DNA of 44,315 nucleotides. Origin: Elusimicrobia bacterium GWA2_66_18 (GTDB taxonomy: Bacteria > Elusimicrobiota > Elusimicrobia > UBA1565 > UBA9628). The DNA lies in the NCBI GenBank assembly GCA_001799675.1, contig MGTX01000006.1:1-44315 (forward strand), written 5' to 3'. Of this stretch, positions 31,933-39,574 are shown piece by piece. The notes under the pieces were generated by a model. It ran no database searches and was not told the origin of the DNA. It worked only from the letters and a program-made list of their open reading frames with translations. Positions within the stretch are counted from its first letter, which is position 1, and every line of letters begins with the position of its first letter. Both the position numbers and the translations under genes were made by a program.

Positions 31933-34182
31933 ATGATGGCCGCGGCGACCGCTCATAAGAATAGCTGGATCCTGTTGAAGATACTCGGTCTCATCTTTTT
32001 GGCCGAGGGGATCATCATGATCGTTCTTGGGATGCTGGCGCTCCCCCCAGGCTGGAAGGAAGTTCTCGATCCCGTTATTTTGACGACCTTCCTCGCCCCG
32101 TTTCTGTATTTCTGGATTAAGCGGGAGGAGGAGCAGCGTCAGGAGGCGCAAGAGGATACGCGTTTGCTGGTGATATTGTCCCGCCAAATCCTTGAAGCAC
32201 GGAACCTGCCGGACGCCCTTACGCTTGCCATTCGAGAAATCTGCGGGGTCGCAGGCTGGACCTACGGCGAAGCCTGGACTGCGGCCGTCGATGGGAGCCG
32301 CTTGGAATGTTCCGCGCTCTGGGGTCTCGATGCCAAGATCATCGAGCAGTTCTCGGACGTCAACAAACGGACCATTTTCACCAAGGGCGTCGGGCTTCCC
32401 GGCCTCGCCTGGGCCGAGGGGAAGCCGGTCTGGATAGCGGACGTCACCGCTGATTCTCAATTTCTGCGAGGTTCTTACGCGCGAGCGGCAGGCCTGCGGG
32501 GAGGTTGGGCCATCCCCGTGGAGTCGAACGGACGGCTATTGCTGATTCTGACGTTTTTTTGCATCAAAGATAAGCCCCCGGAACGGATGATTCGGGTCGT
32601 CTCGTCGGCGGCCTCTCAATTGGGAGCGCTGATCCACCGTAAGCAGGCCGAAGACGACCGGCTTCGCCTGGCGACCGCCATCGAACAGATGACGGAAATG
32701 ATCATGATCACGGACTTAAAGGGCGTCATTGAGTACGTCAACGAGGCGTTCTCGTCCTTCACGGGTTTGAGCCGAGATGAGGTATTGGGCAAGAGCGCGC
32801 AATCCGTGGAGACGTTTGCCCCGAAGGCGGAACTCTTTGTCCGGTTGCGCCAAACTATCGCAACCGCGCAATCATGGTCGGGGAGGATTTCAAACCAAAG
32901 GCAGGACGGGACCATTCACGAAGAACAAACCGCCATCTATCCCATCCGTCGCGTGCCGGGAGGTCCCGGCAACTACATCGTGTTGTCCCGCGATATCACC
33001 GAGCAGATCGCCCTCGAGAATCAACTTCGCCAGGCGCAGAAGCTGGAAGCAGTCGGCTTGCTTGCCGGCGGAGTTGCGCACGACTTTAACAATCTCCTGA
33101 CCATCATCATGGGCTATACTCATCTCATCGCGGAGGAAGTCGCCCTCGATAGCCCCATACGGTCTTTCTCGGACTCCGTGCTCAAGGCGTCGGCAACCGC
33201 GAGCGCCGTTGCCGGGCAACTCTTGTCCTTCAGCAGCGCGCAAATCCGGGCTCCGAAACTCTTGGACCTCAGCTCGGTCATCGCCGAGACCGCTCAGATG
33301 ATGCGCAGGCTCGTCAGGGCCAATATCTCCGTCTCCACCCAACTCCAGGCCGACCTGTGGCCCGTGAACGCGGACTTAAATCAAATCGAACAAATACTTC
33401 TCAACCTCATACTCAACGCGCGCGACGCCATGCCCGAGGGCGGCAGCATCAGACTGGAAACCTCCAACCTGGCGTTGAGCGCCGAATCGAACCGCAATCG
33501 CGATTCGAGCCTCAACCCGGGCGATTACGTCCTTCTTGCCGTCAAAGACACGGGTACCGGGATGAATGAGCAGGTCCGAGCCAAGATTTTCGAGCCATTC
33601 TTCACGACCAAGGCGCAGGGCAAGGGAACGGGACTCGGCTTGACGATCATTCTCAGAATCGTCAAAGAAAACGGTTGGCATATCACGGTCGACACTCGCG
33701 TGGGGCAGGGGACCGCTTTTACCGTCTATATCCCCCGAGCGACGGGCGTGATGCAAGTCGGCGCATCCGTTCAACCCCCGCGCACCCGGGGGGCGGGGGA
33801 GCAAATCCTGCTCGTCGAATACGACCCCGATTTACGCGCGCTCCTGGCTAAAAATCTGACGGATAACGGCTATCGCGTGCTGACGGCCTCCACACCCGCC
33901 GAAGCGCTCCGCCAAGCCGCGTCCCGCTCGACCGAGATACGCTTGCTGCTCACGGACATGATGCTTGCCGAAACCGACGCCATGGATTTGGCGAGTCGGC
34001 TCAAAGGCCTGAATCCTTCCCTTCGCATCATCCATATATCCGACGTGGGCCAGCAGGATATCCCGCCCGACGTGATTCTATTGAAAAAACCATTCACGAC
34101 CGACGCTCTCTTGGCGAAAGTGAACTCGGCTGTCGAGCTCAACGCGGAGATCGTCACCGGGGCAGAGCCGCCCCGTGCATGA
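31933..34182 (+). CDS. Hybrid histidine kinase (TM-GAF-PAS-HisKA-HATPase-REC)
   Basis: The 749-residue protein has two membrane helices (about 13-37 and 47-62), a GAF domain (about 85-235), a PAS domain (about 245-365), the HisKA box GGVAHDFNNLL with His383, HATPase motifs (NLILNARDAMPEGG, DTGTGM, GKGTGLGLTII) and a C-terminal receiver. The HDFNNLL form is typical of NtrB/FixL-like kinases. The receiver keeps the phospho-Asp675 (LLTDMML) and the Lys in KKPFT, but the first acidic pair is altered (LLVEYDPD). It probably senses a cytosolic ligand through GAF and PAS. A strong terminator hairpin covers its stop codon. Confidence 0.88.
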   Translation: MMAAATAHKNSWILLKILGLIFLAEGIIMIVLGMLALPPGWKEVLDPVILTTFLAPFLYFWIKREEEQRQEAQEDTRLLVILSRQILEARNLPDALTLAIREICGVAGWTYGEAWTAAVDGSRLECSALWGLDAKIIEQFSDVNKRTIFTKGVGLPGLAWAEGKPVWIADVTADSQFLRGSYARAAGLRGGWAIPVESNGRLLLILTFFCIKDKPPERMIRVVSSAASQLGALIHRKQAEDDRLRLATAIEQMTEMIMITDLKGVIEYVNEAFSSFTGLSRDEVLGKSAQSVETFAPKAELFVRLRQTIATAQSWSGRISNQRQDGTIHEEQTAIYPIRRVPGGPGNYIVLSRDITEQIALENQLRQAQKLEAVGLLAGGVAHDFNNLLTIIMGYTHLIAEEVALDSPIRSFSDSVLKASATASAVAGQLLSFSSAQIRAPKLLDLSSVIAETAQMMRRLVRANISVSTQLQADLWPVNADLNQIEQILLNLILNARDAMPEGGSIRLETSNLALSAESNRNRDSSLNPGDYVLLAVKDTGTGMNEQVRAKIFEPFFTTKAQGKGTGLGLTIILRIVKENGWHITVDTRVGQGTAFTVYIPRATGVMQVGASVQPPRTRGAGEQILLVEYDPDLRALLAKNLTDNGYRVLTASTPAEALRQAASRSTEIRLLLTDMMLAETDAMDLASRLKGLNPSLRIIHISDVGQQDIPPDVILLKKPFTTDALLAKVNSAVELNAEIVTGAEPPRA

Positions 34183-34195
34183 ATGCACGGGGCGG
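34168..34195 (+). terminator. Perfect 13-bp hairpin at the end of the hybrid kinase gene
   Basis: CCGCCCCGTGCAT (34168-34180) pairs perfectly with 34183-34195, two bases between. The stop codon lies inside. Only a short T run (CGGTTT) follows, so termination may be partial. Confidence 0.65.
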
Positions 34196-34275
34196 CGGTT
34201 TGATCTGCCGACGTTTAGCGGAGGCCGTCGAAATTCAGTCGGCGCATTCTCGGGCGCACGCTCAGGCGCGAGACG

Positions 34276-34449
34276 ATGGCCGAGATCGGAGTTTTTCTCG
34301 TTCTGTCAGCCTTGATTCTGGCGCTGTCCTCCGGCGGGTACTTCGCCTTCACCGCCTTATTCGGCATACCGGCCGCCTCGACGCCGCGCTTCGCGATGTA
34401 CCTTCTCTATATATGGTGCAGAGCCTCGTCGCGTGCCTCGCGACGCTGA
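34276..34449 (+). CDS. Possible 57-residue membrane protein
   Basis: From ATG 34276 to TGA 34449 the frame reads MAEIGVFLVLSALILAL, then a Gly-rich turn and a second hydrophobic part (YFAFTALFGIPAA, then FAMYLLYIW), ending in an Arg-rich tail. Two membrane helices are likely. There is no clear SD site and no homologue comes to mind. The rest of 34196-34488 holds no gene that I can see. Confidence 0.35.
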   Translation: MAEIGVFLVLSALILALSSGGYFAFTALFGIPAASTPRFAMYLLYIWCRASSRASRR

Positions 34450-34488
34450 AGACGCTGCGCATTCGCGCGAGCTTCGATAAAAAAGCGA

Positions 34489-34914
34489 TCAAGGCTTGCC
34501 CGTCGTCGGACGAGGAGGGGTGGACGTGTTCGGAGAGATGACCAGAGAAGTCGTGTCTGAACCTTTAAGCGGCGTGACCTGGTTTTGCGTGCGCGCCAAC
34601 TGGTCTCGGACCGTGTTCGAGACCTCGGTCGAGATGTGAGCGGCGAGCGAGGAAGCGAGTATGTCGGTATTATGGGCGAGCTGGCTCTTGAGCTTAGCGC
34701 TGAAGAGCAGATAGAGAACGACCGGCTCGATGAGGAAGACGAACAGAAGAAACCCGCCGATGACCGATATTTCGCGACGACCCAGGGAACGGATGTATTC
34801 AAACACGCCGCTCTTTGCCAGGTCCGGTCCCGTCAGAGAAAAGCTCAGATTGAAGGTGTAGGTCTTCTGAGCCGCTTCCGGCGCGCCGTCGAGTGGTGAA
34901 GAGTCGGTTCCCAT
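34489..34914 (-). CDS. Single-span membrane protein of unknown function (141 aa)
   Basis: The chain has a polar N-terminal part (about 1-48, including YTFNLSFSLTG), one hydrophobic helix (ISVIGGFLLFVFLIEPVVL, about 50-70) and a polar tail with a helix (LAHNTDILASSLAAHI) and a Thr/Pro-rich end. It resembles the first segment of a sensor without the signalling domains, but I cannot name it. AGGAGA lies about 10 bases upstream of ATG 34914, one of the few leading genes here with an SD site. It is followed on the minus strand by no other gene before the terminator at 34168. Confidence 0.6.
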   Translation of the reverse strand: MGTDSSPLDGAPEAAQKTYTFNLSFSLTGPDLAKSGVFEYIRSLGRREISVIGGFLLFVFLIEPVVLYLLFSAKLKSQLAHNTDILASSLAAHISTEVSNTVRDQLARTQNQVTPLKGSDTTSLVISPNTSTPPRPTTGKP

Positions 34915-34950
34915 GGCGCCTGTTTTCTCCTGGATAGGCTTAACAGGGTC

Positions 34951-36021
34951 TCAGCGTCTTGGCGAGACGTGGCGCCTTGACGGCGGCCGGCAGGTCCGGC
35001 AGGAGCGCCGCAGGGCGCTGAAACCCTTGAGCTCGACGCGCGAAGACAGGAAGCCGGGAAGCTCGGGCTGATCGCGCATCAGGTCCGTGCTGAGGTATTT
35101 CTTGTTGTCGTCGGGGAAGACGGTGACCACCACCGCGTCGCGGCCCATCTTGTTCTGAAGCATCAGCGCCCCGATGAAGTTGGCGCCGCTCGAGATGCCC
35201 ACTCCCAGCCCCAACTGCGCGGCAAGCTTGCGGGCCATGAGGATGGCGTCGCCGTCGTCGACGGAGACGATCCCGTCGAGCTCGCCCAAACGCACGATGT
35301 CCGGGATGAACTCGTCGGAGATGCCTTGGATTCGGTGCTTGCCCACCTTGTAGCCCGTGGTCAAGGTCGGCGAGTTGGAGGGCTCGAGGGGATGGAGCCG
35401 AACGGCGGAGCGCGCTTTCCTGAGGTAGCGGCCCACCCCCATGATCGTGCCCCCGGTGCCCACCCCCGCGACGAAGGCGCCCGGCTGGAGCTCGAGGGAT
35501 TGAAGCTGGCGCCAAATCTCGGGTCCGGTGGTCTCGGCATGGGCGTCCACGTTGTCCTCGTTGGAGAACTGTCGCGGCAGGAAGCAGCCGGGAGTCGCGG
35601 CGGAGAACTCCTCGCTCAGCCTGATGCACGCCAGGAACCCCCCCTCTTCGCGGCTGACCAGGCGGATTCTGGCGCCGAGGCTGTGGATGAGGTCCTTGCG
35701 CTCCTGGCTCATCCAATCAGGCATGAAGATATGCACCGGATGGCCCAAAGCGCGGCCGATGGCGGCAAGCGAGATGCCGGTGTTGCCGCTGGTGGCCTCG
35801 GCGATGGCCGCGCCGGGCCGAAGCAGGCCGCGCTCGTAGCCCCGGGCCAGGATGTGCAGGGCCATGCGGTCCTTGATGCTGCCCGTCAGATTGAAATTCT
35901 CCGCCTTGGCATGAAGGCGGCGGGGCTTGCCGTCATACTCGAAGTCGACGCTCAGCAGCGGCGTGTTGCCCACGAGGCTGGTCAAATCTCGGAGGCGGCC
36001 GGGAGGCGCCGGCGGGTTCAT
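34951..36021 (-). CDS. Cysteine synthase-family PLP enzyme
   Basis: This 356-residue enzyme belongs to fold type II. The PLP lysine is Lys50 in NLTGSIKDR; the phosphate loop is [10 protein letters not shown], the substrate loop TSGNTGIS, and GISSGAN closes the core. It would make cysteine from O-acetyl- or O-phosphoserine, though cystathionine beta-synthase-like use cannot be excluded. I chose ATG 36021 because [11 protein letters not shown] follows at the normal distance and a TAATAT -10 box lies 7 bases ahead. The open frame extends further upstream without family similarity. The C-terminal tail (about 25 Arg- and Cys-rich residues) is unusual and may reflect a frameshift near the end. Confidence 0.85.
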   Translation of the reverse strand: MNPPAPPGRLRDLTSLVGNTPLLSVDFEYDGKPRRLHAKAENFNLTGSIKDRMALHILARGYERGLLRPGAAIAEATSGNTGISLAAIGRALGHPVHIFMPDWMSQERKDLIHSLGARIRLVSREEGGFLACIRLSEEFSAATPGCFLPRQFSNEDNVDAHAETTGPEIWRQLQSLELQPGAFVAGVGTGGTIMGVGRYLRKARSAVRLHPLEPSNSPTLTTGYKVGKHRIQGISDEFIPDIVRLGELDGIVSVDDGDAILMARKLAAQLGLGVGISSGANFIGALMLQNKMGRDAVVVTVFPDDNKKYLSTDLMRDQPELPGFLSSRVELKGFSALRRSCRTCRPPSRRHVSPRR

Positions 36022-36028
36022 GAGTCGG

Positions 36029-36034
36029 ATATTA
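36029..36034 (-). promoter_or_regulatory. -10 box of the cysteine synthase-family gene
   Basis: TAATAT on the minus strand ends 7 bases before ATG 36021. The region 36022-36093 is shared by two divergent promoters. Confidence 0.4.
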
Positions 36035-36081
36035 CCAAATAGATCAGTCAATCGAGGATTGCGCCGCCCGTAGAAAGAGTC

Positions 36082-36087
36082 TACACT
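36082..36087 (+). promoter_or_regulatory. -10 box of the REC-kinase gene
   Basis: TACACT ends 6 bases before GTG 36094. TTGCGC at 36059-36064 is a weak -35 with a 17-base spacer. Confidence 0.45.
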
Positions 36088-36093
36088 GTGGCG

Positions 36094-37209
36094 GTGACCC
36101 ATAACATACTGGTCGTTGAAGACGACCCCGACATTCAAGGCTACTGCAACACGGTGCTTGAGAGCGCCGCCTTCAACGTCGCCTCATGCAGCACGATGGC
36201 GCAGGCGCGCCGGCTTTACGAGGAGCGCCGCCCCGATCTGGTCGTTGTCGATATCGGCCTGCCCGACGGCAACGGCATCGATTTGCTGCGTGAGTGGCGC
36301 AAGCTTCCCGGTCGCCCGGCGGCGATACTGTTTCTGACTGCGCGCGGCGACCTCAAGACACGCATCGAGTGCTTCCAGGCCGGCGCGCAGGATTACTTGC
36401 ACAAGCCGTTTGCCGCCGAGGAGCTGCTGGCGCGCGTGAAGGTCCATCTCGAGGTCCAAAAGTCGCATGAAGATCTGTTGCGGCGCAACTACGAACTCGA
36501 ACTGATCACGCGCGCGCGCCAGGACATGGCCGACATGATCGTGCATGACCTTAAGGCGCCGCTGACGTCGATCAAGGGCACTCTGCAGCTCATTAAGCTG
36601 CATGGCCTGATCAGCGAGGCCAATCACGCCAATCTGCTCGAAAACGCGGGTTCGGCCGCCGATTTCATGCTGCTGATGCTTAACGATCTGCTGGACGTCG
36701 GGCAAGCCCGGCAGACGGGCCTCAAGGCGGTGATCAATCCGGTCGACATGGCGGGTCTGCTTGAGAAGCTGCGCGCGTTGTTTATGGGGCGCAGCAAGAT
36801 GCTGGGCATTCCTCTCGTTTTTTCCGTTGCGCCGGACGCCGCGATTCTGCCCAGCGATCAAAACCTGCTTTATCGCATCCTGGCGAATCTGATCTCCAAT
36901 GCGATGAAGGTCTCATCGAACGGCGGCCAGGTCGAGATCGAGGTCGTAGCGGTTGGAGATCGCGCTCAGCTGAGAGTTTTGGACCGCGGGCGGGGAGTGT
37001 CCAATGCCGACAAGCAGAGCATCTTCGACAAGTACGTGACGAGCAGCCGTCAGGGTGAGGCGGTCGATACGGGCACGGGCTTGGGGCTGGCGTTCTGCCG
37101 TGTCGCCACGCAGGCGCTCCAGGGAAGGCTCTGGGTAGAGGACCGCGACGGCGGAGGCAGCCGCTTCGTTCTGGAGGTGCCCGGCAACGCGCCGACCGCC
37201 GTCGCTTAG
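36094..37209 (+). CDS. Receiver-histidine kinase hybrid (REC-HisKA-HATPase)
   Basis: The protein of about 371 residues starts with a receiver (ILVVEDDPD, phospho-Asp53 in [10 protein letters not shown], Lys in LHKPF), then HisKA with His151 in [12 protein letters not shown], then HATPase motifs ([21 protein letters not shown]). It has no membrane part or output domain, so it works inside a cytosolic phosphorelay, with the N-terminal receiver gating the kinase. I prefer GTG 36094 over GTG 36088 because the -10 box abuts 36088. It is followed by a larger REC-kinase and a REC-bearing PilB on the same strand. Confidence 0.88.
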   Translation: MTHNILVVEDDPDIQGYCNTVLESAAFNVASCSTMAQARRLYEERRPDLVVVDIGLPDGNGIDLLREWRKLPGRPAAILFLTARGDLKTRIECFQAGAQDYLHKPFAAEELLARVKVHLEVQKSHEDLLRRNYELELITRARQDMADMIVHDLKAPLTSIKGTLQLIKLHGLISEANHANLLENAGSAADFMLLMLNDLLDVGQARQTGLKAVINPVDMAGLLEKLRALFMGRSKMLGIPLVFSVAPDAAILPSDQNLLYRILANLISNAMKVSSNGGQVEIEVVAVGDRAQLRVLDRGRGVSNADKQSIFDKYVTSSRQGEAVDTGTGLGLAFCRVATQALQGRLWVEDRDGGGSRFVLEVPGNAPTAVA

Positions 37210-37298
37210 CGAGTCGCCGGCGCTGCAGCTCGACGTCCTTCTTGGCCGGCTTAAGGGATACATAAGCGTCTGCTAATCCTTCCCACAACCCCCGCTGA

Positions 37299-37304
37299 TA
37301 AGCT
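37299..37304 (+). promoter_or_regulatory. -10 box of the REC-HK-REC-REC gene
   Basis: TAAGCT ends 6 bases before ATG 37311. The match is fair and no SD site is present. Confidence 0.35.
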
Positions 37305-37310
37305 GTGGGC

Positions 37311-39203
37311 ATGAACCGGCCCAAACCGAAGATTCTGGTGATCGACGACGAGAAGACGCTGCGCGACATACTCACCCGCGCCCTGAGCGCGCGGGGCTAC
37401 GATGTCTCGTCGGCCGAGAACGGCAGGCAGGCCGTCTCGATCGCCGGCGCGGAGGCCTTCGACCTGGCGCTTTGCGACATGATGATGCCGGAGATGGACG
37501 GCATCGAGACCCTCAAGGCGCTCAAGCAGGCTCATCCACGGATGGAAGTCGTCATGGTGACGGGAAACGGCACGATCGAGAACGCGGTGGAATCGATGAA
37601 GCTCGGCGCCTATGACTTCGTCGCCAAACCGTACCAATTCGACCCACTGTACGGCGTCCTGCAGAAAGCCCTCGAACGAGGGCGGCTGCGGGCCAAGGTC
37701 GGCGAGCTCGAGCAGACCAACCGCCTGAAGTCGGAATTCCTCGCCAACATGAGCCATGAACTGCGCACGCCGCTCAACGCGATCGTCGGCTATTCCTCGC
37801 TGATCCTCGACCAGATTTACGGTGAGGTGCCCGCCGCCCAGGCCGAGGCCCTGGGACGGGTCTTGATCAACTCGAAGAACCTTCTCGCTCTGATCAACAA
37901 CATCCTTGATTTTTCCAAGCTTAATGCCGGCATGATGCCCACTCATATCGAGGAGTTCGACCTCAGCGCGGTCGCCAAGGAAGTGGCCGACACGATGCAA
38001 TGCCTGGCCATGGAGAAGCGGATATCTCTGCGCTCGGAAGACCCGGGTCCCCTGCTGGTCAAGAGCGACAAGACGAAGATCAAGCAGATCTTGATCAACC
38101 TGGTGGGCAACGCGGTCAAATTCACCGTCGAGGGCGGAGTCAAGATCACCGTCGCGCGGGACCCCGACGGGCCCGAGGTGCGCCTGAGCGTGAGCGACTC
38201 CGGGCCGGGCATCGCCGCCAAGGACATCCCGGCCGTCTTCGAGGAGTTCAAGCAGCTCGACGGCGCCGCGACCCGTAAGCACGGAGGCACCGGGCTGGGC
38301 CTCTCGATCACCAGGAAACTCGTCGAGCTGCTCGGAGGCGCCATCCGCGTCGAAAGCGAGCTTGGACGCGGTTCGACCTTCATCGTGAACATGCTGCGGG
38401 AGGTGGCCCCGAAGGACGCTCTCCCGCCGCCGGAGGGCATCGAGCCCGCGCCGGACGCCCGGCGGAGAGTGCTGCTCGCCATCGACGACGATCCCGAGGT
38501 TCTCAAGCTCTTGCGGGACAGCTTGAAGGCGACGGACTATGCCATGATCGGCGCCTCGACGGCGGAAGAAGGTCTGGCCCTTGCCCGGAGCCTCAAGCCT
38601 TTCGTCATCACGCTCGACATCATGATGCCGCATCGCGACGGCTGGGCCGTGCTCCAATCGCTCAAGAACGACCCGCAACTGAGCGGCATCCCCGTGATCA
38701 TCCTATCGATCATGGAGAACAAGGCCTTGGGGTTCTCCTTGGGAGTGGCCGATTACATCGTCAAGCCTTTCGAGCGCCAAGTCCTCCTCGAGAAACTGGA
38801 GAATTTGCAGAGCATCGCCGGCAAGAGGGTCCTCGTCGTCGACGATGAGGACGGCATCAGGGAGCTCATCGAGACGGGCCTCAAGAACGAGGGCTATCGG
38901 GTCGAGGGAGCCGCGACTGGCCGGGCGGCGCTGGCCGCCGCGGCGCTCAGGCGGCCCGACTTCCTGTTCCTCGACCTCAATCTGCCCGATATGAGTGGCC
39001 TGGAGGTCCTTGAAGAGCTGGAAAAAGATACTTCCCTCAAGGAGATGCGAGTTTTCGCGCTGACGGGGAGGACCCTTTCTTCCCGGGAGCTCGACGAGCT
39101 CCACAGGAAAGTCGAGAAAGTCATCGAGAAGGGCTCGATCAGCCTTTCGGCGATCCTGGACGCCCTCAAGGGAAAGCTCATGGCCATGGCGGAGGCCGAC
39201 TGA
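37311..39203 (+). CDS. Multi-receiver histidine kinase (REC-HisKA-HATPase-REC-REC)
   Basis: The 630-residue cytosolic protein has an N-terminal receiver (LVIDDEKTLRD, Asp in CDMMMPEMDG, Lys in AKPYQ), HisKA with His149 (NMSHELRTPLNA), HATPase (NLVGNAVKFT, DSGPGI, GGTGLGLSIT), a second receiver (AIDDDPEVLK, LDIMMPHRDG, VKPFE) and a third (VVDDEDGIRE, LDLNLPDMSG). The third receiver's terminal Lys region is changed (VEKVIEKGS). Such chains pass phosphate through several Asp and His sites. The next gene is a lone receiver starting two bases after its stop, and the following ATPase carries a receiver too, so the output may be pilus assembly. Confidence 0.9.
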   Translation: MNRPKPKILVIDDEKTLRDILTRALSARGYDVSSAENGRQAVSIAGAEAFDLALCDMMMPEMDGIETLKALKQAHPRMEVVMVTGNGTIENAVESMKLGAYDFVAKPYQFDPLYGVLQKALERGRLRAKVGELEQTNRLKSEFLANMSHELRTPLNAIVGYSSLILDQIYGEVPAAQAEALGRVLINSKNLLALINNILDFSKLNAGMMPTHIEEFDLSAVAKEVADTMQCLAMEKRISLRSEDPGPLLVKSDKTKIKQILINLVGNAVKFTVEGGVKITVARDPDGPEVRLSVSDSGPGIAAKDIPAVFEEFKQLDGAATRKHGGTGLGLSITRKLVELLGGAIRVESELGRGSTFIVNMLREVAPKDALPPPEGIEPAPDARRRVLLAIDDDPEVLKLLRDSLKATDYAMIGASTAEEGLALARSLKPFVITLDIMMPHRDGWAVLQSLKNDPQLSGIPVIILSIMENKALGFSLGVADYIVKPFERQVLLEKLENLQSIAGKRVLVVDDEDGIRELIETGLKNEGYRVEGAATGRAALAAAALRRPDFLFLDLNLPDMSGLEVLEELEKDTSLKEMRVFALTGRTLSSRELDELHRKVEKVIEKGSISLSAILDALKGKLMAMAEAD

Positions 39204-39204
39204 G

Positions 39205-39573
39205 ATGGCGCTCACGATCCTTGTCGCCGACGACGAAGCCGACAATCGGGCGATCATCGCGGCCGCGCTGGCCGCGTCGGGCTATCGGGTCTGCCAGGCC
39301 CGCGACGGGGGCGAAGCCGTCGAGTCCGCCCTCCGGGAGGCTCCCGATCTCATACTCCTCGACATGTCCATGCCGGGGGTCAGCGGCTGGGAGGCGACCG
39401 AGCGCTTGAAGGCCATGCCCCAGACCAAGGAAATCCCCATTTTCGCCTTTACGGCCTTCGCCTTGGCGGGCGACGAGCTCAAGGTGAGGCGGGCCGGCTG
39501 CGACGGCTATATCTCGAAGCCATGCATCCCGAAGGACGTTGTCGCGCTCATCAAGAGCAGGGTGGGACAATAA
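39205..39573 (+). CDS. Single-domain response regulator (CheY/DivK-like)
   Basis: The 122-residue protein is one receiver domain: ILVADDEADNR with the acidic pair, phospho-Asp in ILLDMSMPGVSG, Thr in AFTAFAL and Lys in ISKPCIPK. It has no output domain, so it acts by protein binding or as a phosphate shuttle. The NR-x2-I-x2-AL pattern and SMPGVSGWEATERLK resemble DivK. It sits between the multi-receiver kinase (one base away) and the PilB-REC gene, in one operon. Confidence 0.9.
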   Translation: MALTILVADDEADNRAIIAAALAASGYRVCQARDGGEAVESALREAPDLILLDMSMPGVSGWEATERLKAMPQTKEIPIFAFTAFALAGDELKVRRAGCDGYISKPCIPKDVVALIKSRVGQ

Positions 39574-39574
39574 C

